34,294 bases of DNA from Acidobacteriaceae bacterium. Its GTDB lineage: Bacteria > Acidobacteriota > Terriglobia > Terriglobales > Acidobacteriaceae. This document shows positions 15,071 through 23,091 of this stretch, piece by piece. The position numbers and the translations under genes are program-made. The notes under the pieces were generated by a model. The model made no database searches. It was not told the DNA's origin and saw only the letters and a program-made list of their open reading frames with translations. The stretch covers positions 1 through 34,294 of the forward strand of contig JASHQH010000099.1 in NCBI GenBank assembly GCA_030037635.1, written 5' to 3'. Each line of letters opens with the position of its first letter. Positions within the stretch are counted from its first letter, which is position 1.

Positions 15071-17959
15071 ATGCACATCCATCGCGGCGCAACTTGGCGT
15101 ATTCTTCCCCTTCTCGCCTTGGCGCTTGCCTCGGTTTCTGCTTCCGCGCAAAGCGGCAACGCAGGGACCGTACGTGGCACCGTCACCGATCCCAGCGGCG
15201 CTGTCATTCCCGGCGCGAGGGTCCGTCTTAACGATCCAGTCAGCCAGTTCGAGCGCGCCACAACCACCGATGCCACCGGCCAGTTCAGCATTCCGAACGT
15301 GCCTTTCAACCCCTACCGACTCGACGTCTCCGCCAAGGGTTTTGCCAACCTAAGCCAAACCGTGGAGATTCGCTCGTCGGTTGGCCTCGACCTTAAGCTC
15401 GCGCTCCAAGTGTCCGGAGGCACCCAGACCGTCACTGTTGAGTCAGGCGGTGACCTCACAGAGGATACTTCCACTTTCCACACGGACGTTGATCGCGACG
15501 AATTCACCAAGGTTCCGCTGGAGAGCCAGTCTTCGACACTCAGCGCGCTCGTCACTCAAACCAGCCCCGGCGTGGCGGCTGACTCCAACGGCCTGTTTCA
15601 CGGCCTCGGCGATCACGCCTCAAACTCCTTCGCGATTGATGGCCAGGAGATCACCGACCAGCAGAGCAAAGTCTTCTCCAACCAGTTGCCATCCGACTCC
15701 ATTCAGTCCATTGAAGTCATCAGCGGCGCGCCGCCGGCTGAGTTCGGCGGCAAAACCAGCCTCGTGATTGTGGCCACCACGCGCAGCGGGCAGGGAGTCA
15801 CTACCCCCACCGGCAACGTCAACGCCTCCTATGGTAGTTTTGGCTCCAGCACGGAGGGCTTCGATCTCTCCTATGGCGGCAAAAGCTGGGGCAACTTCCT
15901 TGAAACAGACGGCCTCGACACCGGCCGCTTCCTCGATCCGCCGGAGTTTGTGGTTATCCACGACAAGGGCAACGAGGAAAACGTCTTCGACCGCGTGGAT
16001 TACAGCTTCTCGCAGGCCGATTCGCTTCATTGGGACCTCAATTACAGCCGCTCCTGGTTCCAGACCCCCAACGCGCTGCAAAACCTGAACGTGCAGAACG
16101 TCATCAACGGCACCGGCGCCAGCGCCAGCCCCAGCTTCGGCAACGTAGGCGATACCAACCAGGTTTCAAAGATCGATACCTTCAACATCTCGCCCACCTA
16201 CACATATATCATCAGCAACAATTCGGTGTTTAATCTTGGCGCCTATGTGCGCAAGGACATGTACGATTACCTTCCCAGCGGCAATCCCCTCGCCGATCTG
16301 GGACCCTCGAATCTGCAAACCTCTTCTGTGGGTCAATACCGGACACTGACCAACGCAGGCGCTCATTCCGACTACTCGTATGTCAAGGGAATCAATAACC
16401 TCAAGGCCGGCGTGGAGTATGACTCGACCTTCCTGCGCGAGCACGATAGCCTGGGCGTCATATGGAACCTCTATAACTCGCCGTGCGTTGACCCAGTCTA
16501 CGGTAATCCGCAACCGGGATACTCCAGCACAACGCAGTGCTCGAGCGCGGGCCTCGACGTCAACGGGAATTACCTTTCAGTACTGGCGCCCTACGATCTC
16601 ACCCGCGGCGGCAGCGACTACTACTACTTCGGCCACACCGACGTAAAGCAGTTGGCCATGTACATCGAGGACGAGATCAAGACCGGAAGCTGGGACTTCA
16701 ATGTCGGCATACGCGGCGATCTCTATAACGGTTTGGCGATTCAACGCCAGGCCGAGCCGCGCGTCGGCATTGCCTACAACGTCAAGCCCACCGGAACGGT
16801 TGCGGGCATCTCCTACGCACGTACCCTGGAAACTCCATTCAATGAGAATCTGGTGCTCTCCAGCCAGGGCTGCTCCAATGCCGTTCTTGCGCCACTGCTG
16901 CTTTGCACTACCGACGTGACGACAGGCGCCGCTGTCTCGAAGAACCTCGAACCGGGCTTCCGCAACGAGTTCCACGCCAGCTTGCAGCAGGCCTTCGGAA
17001 AACACGCAGTTGTCAGCGGCGAGTACATCTGGAAGTACACGCACAACGCGTTCGACTTCAGCGTGCTGGGCAACACGCCCATCACCTTTCCCATTGACTG
17101 GCACAGCTCCAAAATTCCGGGCTATGCGTTGCGCGCCGAAATGCCGGAAGCACACGGCATCAGCGCCTATTTTGTTGCGTCGTCGGTGGCGGCGCGCTTT
17201 TACCCGCCGCAGATTGCAGGCGCAGGAGCAACCGGCGGTGTCACGCAGGGCGCGGCCTACTATCCGTTCCGCATCGATCACGACGAACGGTTTAACCAGG
17301 AGACGCACCTGCAATATACGCTCCACGATGACGGTTGGGCGAACGGTCTGTGGGGCGGCTTCAACTGGCGCTTCGACTCTGGTCTCGTCGCGGGATCGAC
17401 TCCGTGCTATAGCCCCACCGACCCCAATACGGCGTGCCCCAACAGCTCCTTCCTCCCCGACGGAAGTCCCGCCGTCGTCAACGGCGTACCCGCGGTGCTG
17501 CTGGTCGATAACAACATTCCTGCAACCCCCAATGGCCTGTATCCGAATCTCACTGTCTCGCTTCCGCTTACGGCAGACGAGGAATTTCAGTCAGGGTTGA
17601 GCTGCAACGGCGTAAAGGCGACAGGAAGCAACCTGCTCGGCACCCCTCTAAATCCTAGCGATCCCGACTCGCCGTATTACTGCCCGGCCTCGCAGCTCAC
17701 CTCCAGCCTGCTTCGCATCCCCGCTATCGACCAGGGCGACAACGACCACGATCCGCCGCGCGTTGCCCCGCGCGACCTCTTTGACGTGTCGCTGGGCAAG
17801 GCCAACATCTTCCACCGCGAGCACTACAAGACCGATCTCGACCTGACCGCCATCAACGTCACCAACAAGTACGCGCTCTACAACTTCCTGTCGACCTTCA
17901 GCGGCACGCACTACGTGACGCCGCGCGCGTTGACGGCCAAGCTGACCTTCAACTTCTAG
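15071..17959 (+). CDS. TonB-dependent receptor with N-terminal carboxypeptidase-regulatory-like domain
   Basis: A 962-residue outer-membrane protein. ATG 15071 is chosen because AGGAGA lies 7 nt upstream and a signal peptide follows (MHIHRGATWRILPLLALALA, cleavage near SASAQS). Residues about 33-115 form a carboxypeptidase-regulatory-like (Ig-fold) domain (GTVRGTVTDPSGAVIPGARV and YRLDVSAKGF). A plug domain follows at about 125-240 (SFAIDGQEITDQQSKVF, DSIQSIEVISGAPPAEFGGKTS). The rest is a beta-barrel ending KLTFNF, with the terminal Phe typical of BAM substrates. This architecture is highly expanded in Acidobacteria. It imports a large or scarce substrate using TonB energy; the substrate is not evident. 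Cys pairs in the extracellular loops may form disulfides. Confidence 0.92.
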   Translation: MHIHRGATWRILPLLALALASVSASAQSGNAGTVRGTVTDPSGAVIPGARVRLNDPVSQFERATTTDATGQFSIPNVPFNPYRLDVSAKGFANLSQTVEIRSSVGLDLKLALQVSGGTQTVTVESGGDLTEDTSTFHTDVDRDEFTKVPLESQSSTLSALVTQTSPGVAADSNGLFHGLGDHASNSFAIDGQEITDQQSKVFSNQLPSDSIQSIEVISGAPPAEFGGKTSLVIVATTRSGQGVTTPTGNVNASYGSFGSSTEGFDLSYGGKSWGNFLETDGLDTGRFLDPPEFVVIHDKGNEENVFDRVDYSFSQADSLHWDLNYSRSWFQTPNALQNLNVQNVINGTGASASPSFGNVGDTNQVSKIDTFNISPTYTYIISNNSVFNLGAYVRKDMYDYLPSGNPLADLGPSNLQTSSVGQYRTLTNAGAHSDYSYVKGINNLKAGVEYDSTFLREHDSLGVIWNLYNSPCVDPVYGNPQPGYSSTTQCSSAGLDVNGNYLSVLAPYDLTRGGSDYYYFGHTDVKQLAMYIEDEIKTGSWDFNVGIRGDLYNGLAIQRQAEPRVGIAYNVKPTGTVAGISYARTLETPFNENLVLSSQGCSNAVLAPLLLCTTDVTTGAAVSKNLEPGFRNEFHASLQQAFGKHAVVSGEYIWKYTHNAFDFSVLGNTPITFPIDWHSSKIPGYALRAEMPEAHGISAYFVASSVAARFYPPQIAGAGATGGVTQGAAYYPFRIDHDERFNQETHLQYTLHDDGWANGLWGGFNWRFDSGLVAGSTPCYSPTDPNTACPNSSFLPDGSPAVVNGVPAVLLVDNNIPATPNGLYPNLTVSLPLTADEEFQSGLSCNGVKATGSNLLGTPLNPSDPDSPYYCPASQLTSSLLRIPAIDQGDNDHDPPRVAPRDLFDVSLGKANIFHREHYKTDLDLTAINVTNKYALYNFLSTFSGTHYVTPRALTAKLTFNF

Positions 17960-17993
17960 GTCAAGGCTCGAACTGCTGCACACAAGCAAGAAA

Positions 17994-18025
17994 AATCCCG
18001 GGCGAGCTTCAGCTCGTCCGGGATT
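17994..18025 (+). terminator. Intrinsic terminator after the TonB receptor gene
   Basis: AATCCCGGGCGAGC and GCTCGTCCGGGATT form a 14-bp stem with one G-U pair and a TTCA tetraloop, followed by GATTGTTTTC. The five A residues before and inside the stem give it a T-run on the minus strand too, so it may also stop transcription from the Gln-rich gene on the other strand. Confidence 0.85.
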
Positions 18026-18134
18026 GATTGTTTTCTCACGGGAAAAAGGCGAAATCCACCCACCCCAGGAACGTCATGACTGGGACGATGCGCCAACGCG
18101 TGCGCGCTGCCGCCAACGGAATGTTTCCTGAATC

Positions 18135-18332
18135 TTACCGGGTTCCCGATCTCCGTTGCTCGTCTTGCTTCCGCTGCTCGTCTTGCTCTTTCTGTACGTC
18201 CTTCTTTCCCTGCTGCGGATTTTGCTGATAAGACTTCTGGTTTTCGTCGTGCTGCTGGTTGGGTTGTTGCGGATTGCGTTGTCCCGTCTGGGGCTGCTGG
18301 GATTGGCGGTCGGTTTGGCTCTCGTTAGCCAT
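18135..18332 (-). CDS. Gln-rich, fully hydrophilic 65-residue protein
   Basis: The start is ATG 18332 (MANESQTDRQ), with GGAGGA 8 nt upstream; an in-frame GTG at 18350 lacks such a site. About 20 of 65 residues are Gln and most others are Asp, Glu, Lys, Arg, Asn, Pro or Ser. There is no Leu, Ile, Phe, Trp or Cys, so the protein should be disordered. The second half repeats K-x-x-Q-x-E-Q-D-E-Q units. It recalls small stress-type hydrophilic proteins, but no family is recognised. The good ribosome site and the terminator-like hairpin downstream support a real gene. It lies 105 bp downstream of the macro-domain gene on the same strand. Confidence 0.6.
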   Translation of the reverse strand: MANESQTDRQSQQPQTGQRNPQQPNQQHDENQKSYQQNPQQGKKDVQKEQDEQRKQDEQRRSGTR

Positions 18333-18437
18333 GGAATTTTCCTCCGCCACCGTTAGATGCGCTTTCTCGCAACGAGAATTTCCACAAAATCAAAATCTCA
18401 ACGTGCCCCGGCGAATTCCATTCGGCATGCTCAGGCC

Positions 18438-18953
18438 TTAAGACAGCTTGTCTACCTCGCGGCGGTACGCCTCGTAAATGTCGTCTCCAAAACACGCGAA
18501 GATCACCTTCTGGATGTCATCGCTCGAGATCAGCTCCGCCGCCGTTTCTCTCACGGCGATTTTTACCGCGCGGTCCACCGGAAATCGATACACTCCGCAG
18601 CTGATGGCAGGAAAGGCCAACGACCGGATTCCATGCTCGCGTGCAATTCTGAACACGGTGCGATAGCAGCTTGCCAGCAACTCCGGCTCGCCGCGCTCGC
18701 CGCCGCTCCACACCGGTCCCACCGCATGAATTACATACTTTGCCGGCAGCCGGTAGCCCCTCGTGATCTTGGCTTGGCCCGTGGCGCATCCTCCCAGTTG
18801 GTAACACTCGTCAAACAGCTCCGTCCCCGCCGCCCGATGAATGGCCCCATCCACACCGCCGCCGCCCAACAGCGACGTGTTCGCCGCGTTGATGATGGCG
18901 TCGACGGCCAGCGTGGTGATATCGGCCTTCAGAACCTCAATCTTGCGCGTCAC
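18438..18953 (-). CDS. Macro-domain O-acetyl-ADP-ribose deacetylase
   Basis: A 171-residue single macro domain of the YmdB/AF1521 type. Diagnostic segments are VDAIINAANTSLLGGGGVDGAIHRAAG (Asn and Asp that position the ribose), ARG-side GYRLPAKYVIHAVGP, and SLAFPAISCGVYRFPVDRA (phosphate-binding loop). Enzymes of this class deacetylate O-acetyl-ADP-ribose and can remove ADP-ribose from acidic residues. Start is GTG 18953, preceded by GAGGCGGA; the nearby ATG at 18964 is out of frame. No ADP-ribosyltransferase lies beside it, so nothing here argues for a toxin-antitoxin role such as DarTG. Confidence 0.92.
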   Translation of the reverse strand: MTRKIEVLKADITTLAVDAIINAANTSLLGGGGVDGAIHRAAGTELFDECYQLGGCATGQAKITRGYRLPAKYVIHAVGPVWSGGERGEPELLASCYRTVFRIAREHGIRSLAFPAISCGVYRFPVDRAVKIAVRETAAELISSDDIQKVIFACFGDDIYEAYRREVDKLS

Positions 18954-18979
18954 TTCCGCCTCATTGCTCCAAATCCTAG

Positions 18980-20890
<1,911 letters not shown>

Positions 20891-20927
20891 GCTCATTCTG
20901 CTGTAGACATCGCGCGAAAAACGCCTG

Positions 20928-21160
20928 ACCCAGCAGCACCGCCCCCTTCACCTTCGCCGCCAGCGCGCGATCTATCGTAACTAAGGTCAGGTTCCCTGCC
21001 GTGGCAAGCGCGGCGAGATAGGCGTCGGCCCAACCTTAGGCGACAACAGGCTACGAGCGATCGGCGCTCCCATTTCAGCTCCCGTCGTGCGCGCCACAAC
21101 CGGTGATCGAATGGCCATAAGCTTTTCAATAACTTCGGCTTGCAGGTTTTGTCGGTCCAC
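20928..21160 (-). pseudogene. Decayed PIN-domain (VapC-type) toxin gene
   Basis: On the minus strand, bases 21032-20928 encode WADAYLAALATAGNLTLVTI followed by DRALAAKVKGAVLLG. This is the typical C-terminal third of VapC-like PIN toxins, including the W-A-D-A-Y acidic site and the L-V-T-x-D motif. The frame has a stop two codons before this (TAA), while another frame upstream ends in LLSPK, the residues that normally precede the WADAYLAA motif; a frameshift at about 21035 explains both. No start, no N-terminal catalytic Asp and no antitoxin gene are visible, and the natural stop is gone because the frame runs into the repeat at the pyrG end. It is a relic, not a working toxin. The upstream limit is approximate. 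Confidence 0.6.
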
Positions 21161-21485
21161 GCCTAACCGCCGGAAAGGACCTCCATGGCCCGTGAAAATT
21201 CCCTGAAAAGCACCTTTTCCACAGCCTTTCGCACACGCGTTGAAAGCGCCCTGGTCGTCTCATGAACCAGTCCGGTTCGACAGCACGAAAACTGTCGTTT
21301 GGGTCATTGACAAAGGTTTCGTAACAGGCCTATTGTGTGTAAGTTTTTGGGGTGATTCCAGAATCGGTGCACCTTCTGTTGCGAGCTTGCCGCTCACCGA
21401 CGACCGCAGCGATTTTGAACCAGGTGGCTGCGTGGTGTGGCAATTCTGGAATTGCTTAAGGGAAAGAAAGGACGGAAAGTGAAAA
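21161..21485. other. Non-coding accessory stretch between the PIN relic and the HhH gene
   Basis: No reading frame is supported. It is less GC-rich than its surroundings towards the right end. It contains a 6-bp inverted repeat, CGACAG/CTGTCG (21278-21297), and just after it the best -35/-10 pair in the window (21307-21336). Confidence 0.4.
21307..21336 (+). promoter_or_regulatory. Candidate sigma70 promoter for the HhH-domain gene
   Basis: Perfect -35 TTGACA (21307-21312), an 18-nt spacer, and TATTGT (21331-21336). Transcription from about 21343 would give a leader of roughly 143 nt. The 6-bp inverted repeat just upstream could be a regulator site. Confidence 0.45.
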
Positions 21486-22046
21486 ATGGTCGCCTATTTT
21501 CAGTTGCAGCCCGCTGAGTCGGACCTGCAGCATTTGGCGGAGCAGTATTGGCACGAAATCGGTGAGAAGGATCAGAGCCTGGAGAAGGCGGCCTTTGAGG
21601 CTGGCGAGGCCATTCGCAAGAAAGGGGAATATACGCTGGCCAATCTGGAAGCGATTGTGCGATGGAAGTCTGAACGTGTGGTGCATTATCTGATCGGGAA
21701 CAGCAACGAGAAGATCCGGCGGGCACTGGCCATCGCTGCCTCGCCCGAATCGACAACAGAATCGGCCGTCAGGGCTCTGCTGGAGTTGCACGGGGTCGAT
21801 CTTCCCGTGGCCTCAGCCATTCTGGCCGCGATCTACCCCGAACGCTACACAGTGCTCGATTTCCGCGCCCTGGAGGCATTGGGCCACTCGCGCCATGATG
21901 TGCACTTCTACGAGGAGTATTTGGCGTTCTGCAAGCGGCTCGCCGAGAGCAACATCGTGAAGCCCCAGAGCGAACTACCCGCTCCCACCCCGCTGCGCGC
22001 TCTCGACCGTGCCCTCTGGGAGTGGTCGCGCAGCCACACCGGATAA
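21486..22046 (+). CDS. Helix-hairpin-helix (HhH-GPD-like) protein of unknown function
   Basis: A 186-residue cytoplasmic protein. ATG 21486 follows GGACGGAAAGTGAAAA, a fair ribosome site. The central part, ALLELHGVDLPVASAILAAI then YPERYTVLDFRALEALG, has the layout of the HhH-GPD fold of base-excision glycosylases (hairpin L-x-G-V-x-x-x-x-A-S, then the acidic residue of Y-x-V-x-D). The usual lysine of bifunctional glycosylases at the hairpin is not evident, and no Fe-S cysteines are present. It could be a DNA-binding or repair-like accessory protein. It lies in accessory DNA next to a toxin relic, so acquisition by transfer is plausible. Family assignment is from pattern only. Confidence 0.6.
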   Translation: MVAYFQLQPAESDLQHLAEQYWHEIGEKDQSLEKAAFEAGEAIRKKGEYTLANLEAIVRWKSERVVHYLIGNSNEKIRRALAIAASPESTTESAVRALLELHGVDLPVASAILAAIYPERYTVLDFRALEALGHSRHDVHFYEEYLAFCKRLAESNIVKPQSELPAPTPLRALDRALWEWSRSHTG

Positions 22047-22066
22047 CTGCCGGCGCGCATTTTTTT

Positions 22067-22148
22067 GATGGGCGCCCATCCTTGCCGCGGTTTGCTTGCA
22101 GTTGCCCCATCCTTGCCGGGGGTCCTTGCGGCAAGGGTGGGAGCAAAC
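22067..22148 (+). repeat. REP-like palindromic element with a duplicated left arm
   Basis: The core 22104-22143 starts GCCCCATCCT and ends AGGGTGGGAG. The stem CCATCCTTGCCG/CGGCAAGGGTGG matches in 11 of 12 positions. An outer stem GTTTGCT (22090-22096)/AGCAAAC (22142-22148) encloses it. The left arm is repeated upstream (CCCATCCTTGCCG from 22074) and forms part of a perfect 14-bp palindrome, GATGGGCGCCCATC (22067-22080). The termini match the palindrome inside mnmG. Confidence 0.75.
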
Positions 22149-22245
22149 AAACGTTCGCCCCGACCTCGACTTCAGTGAAGCGCGCGTAGCTGTACCCCTG
22201 CGCGCGACCGGAATCTGACCCCCGACCGCCGTCACCTGACCCCTG

Positions 22246-22251
22246 TAAAAT
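22246..22251 (+). promoter_or_regulatory. Candidate -10 element for kdsA
   Basis: TAAAAT, then TTCCTC (6 nt), then the GTG at 22258. The transcript should start at the GTG. There is no Shine-Dalgarno. Confidence 0.5.
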
Positions 22252-22257
22252 TTCCTC

Positions 22258-23073
22258 GTGAGTTCTTCTTTCGAAGTCGGGCCGGTGCAAGTTGGCGCGG
22301 GCCGGCTCTTCCTCATTGCCGGCCCCTGCGTCATCGAGTCCGAAGCCCACGCGCGTTCCATTGCTGAGGCGGTTCAGCGCATTACCTCCGACCTCGGCGT
22401 CTCCTACATCTTCAAAGCCAGCTACGATAAAGCCAACCGCACCAGCGTAAAGAGCTATCGCGGCCCCGGCCTGGTTGAGGGCACGCGCATTCTTGGCCGC
22501 ATCGCCAAAGACACCGGCCTGCCCGTCCTCACTGACGTGCACGAGCCCGCGCACTGCGAAGTGGCTGCCGAAGCCGTCGACGTCTTACAGATTCCAGCTT
22601 TTCTCTGCCGCCAGACCGATCTGCTGGTCGCTGCCGGCCGCACCGGCCGCGCCGTCAACATCAAGAAAGGCCAGTTCGTGGCGCCCTGGGATATGAGCCA
22701 TGGAGTCGAGAAGGTCCGCTCCACCGGCAACGAGCGCGTCATCCTCACCGAGCGCGGCTCAACTTTCGGCTATAACAATCTCGTCGTCGATTTCCGCTCA
22801 CTGGCTGTCATGCGCGGTCTCGCTCCGGTCGTCTTCGATGCCACCCACTCCGTGCAGCAGCCTTCGGCTGCCGACGGCGTCAGCGGCGGCCAGCCCGAAT
22901 TCATTCCTTTGCTGGCGCGCGCCGCGGTGGCTGCGGGCATCGACGGCCTTTTCGTTGAAGTGCACGACGACCCGGCTCACGCCAAATCCGACGGCGCCAA
23001 CGCTCTCGACATCAAGTTGCTCAAGCCGCTGCTGGAGACGCTGCTGGCGATCCGCGCCGCGAGCGATCAATAG
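22258..23073 (+). CDS. kdsA: 3-deoxy-8-phosphooctulonate synthase, metal-dependent class
   Basis: A 271-residue cytoplasmic enzyme condensing phosphoenolpyruvate with arabinose-5-phosphate to KDO-8-phosphate for LPS inner core. Diagnostic segments: AGPCVIES (C24), FKASYDKANRTS, DVHEP, QIPAFLCRQTDLL, KKGQF-APWD, ERGSTFGYNNLVVDFRSL and DATHSVQ. The Cys in AGPC, with the His of DATHSVQ-type and FVEVHDD segments and an Asp near the end (KSDGANALD), are the metal ligands of the Aquifex-type enzyme. Metal-independent enzymes such as that of E. coli have Asn instead of this Cys. Start is GTG 22258 with a -10 hexamer 6 nt upstream. It shows the organism makes KDO, so is diderm with LPS. It converges with comEC, 18 bp apart. 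Confidence 0.96.
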   Translation: MSSSFEVGPVQVGAGRLFLIAGPCVIESEAHARSIAEAVQRITSDLGVSYIFKASYDKANRTSVKSYRGPGLVEGTRILGRIAKDTGLPVLTDVHEPAHCEVAAEAVDVLQIPAFLCRQTDLLVAAGRTGRAVNIKKGQFVAPWDMSHGVEKVRSTGNERVILTERGSTFGYNNLVVDFRSLAVMRGLAPVVFDATHSVQQPSAADGVSGGQPEFIPLLARAAVAAGIDGLFVEVHDDPAHAKSDGANALDIKLLKPLLETLLAIRAASDQ

Positions 23074-23091
23074 AGGAACTGTCATCCCCAG

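Noticed and set aside
18156..18356. Leu-rich plus-strand frame that looks like a membrane peptide
   Set aside because: It is the antisense of the Gln-rich gene (CAG/CTG complement turns Gln into Leu). The minus frame has a good ribosome site; the plus frame has none.
18438..18953. Macro domain plus Gln-rich gene as a DarTG-like toxin-antitoxin pair
   Set aside because: The neighbour is a disordered 65-residue protein with no ADP-ribosyltransferase motif, and the macro protein is of the housekeeping deacetylase type.
20893..21129. 78-residue minus-strand open frame between pyrG and the HhH gene
   Set aside because: Its product has no meaningful pattern; the PIN-like sequence is in a different, broken frame.
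22258..23073. DAHP synthase instead of KdsA
   Set aside because: FKASYDKANRTS and the QIPAFLCRQTDLL segment are KDO-8-phosphate synthase hallmarks.
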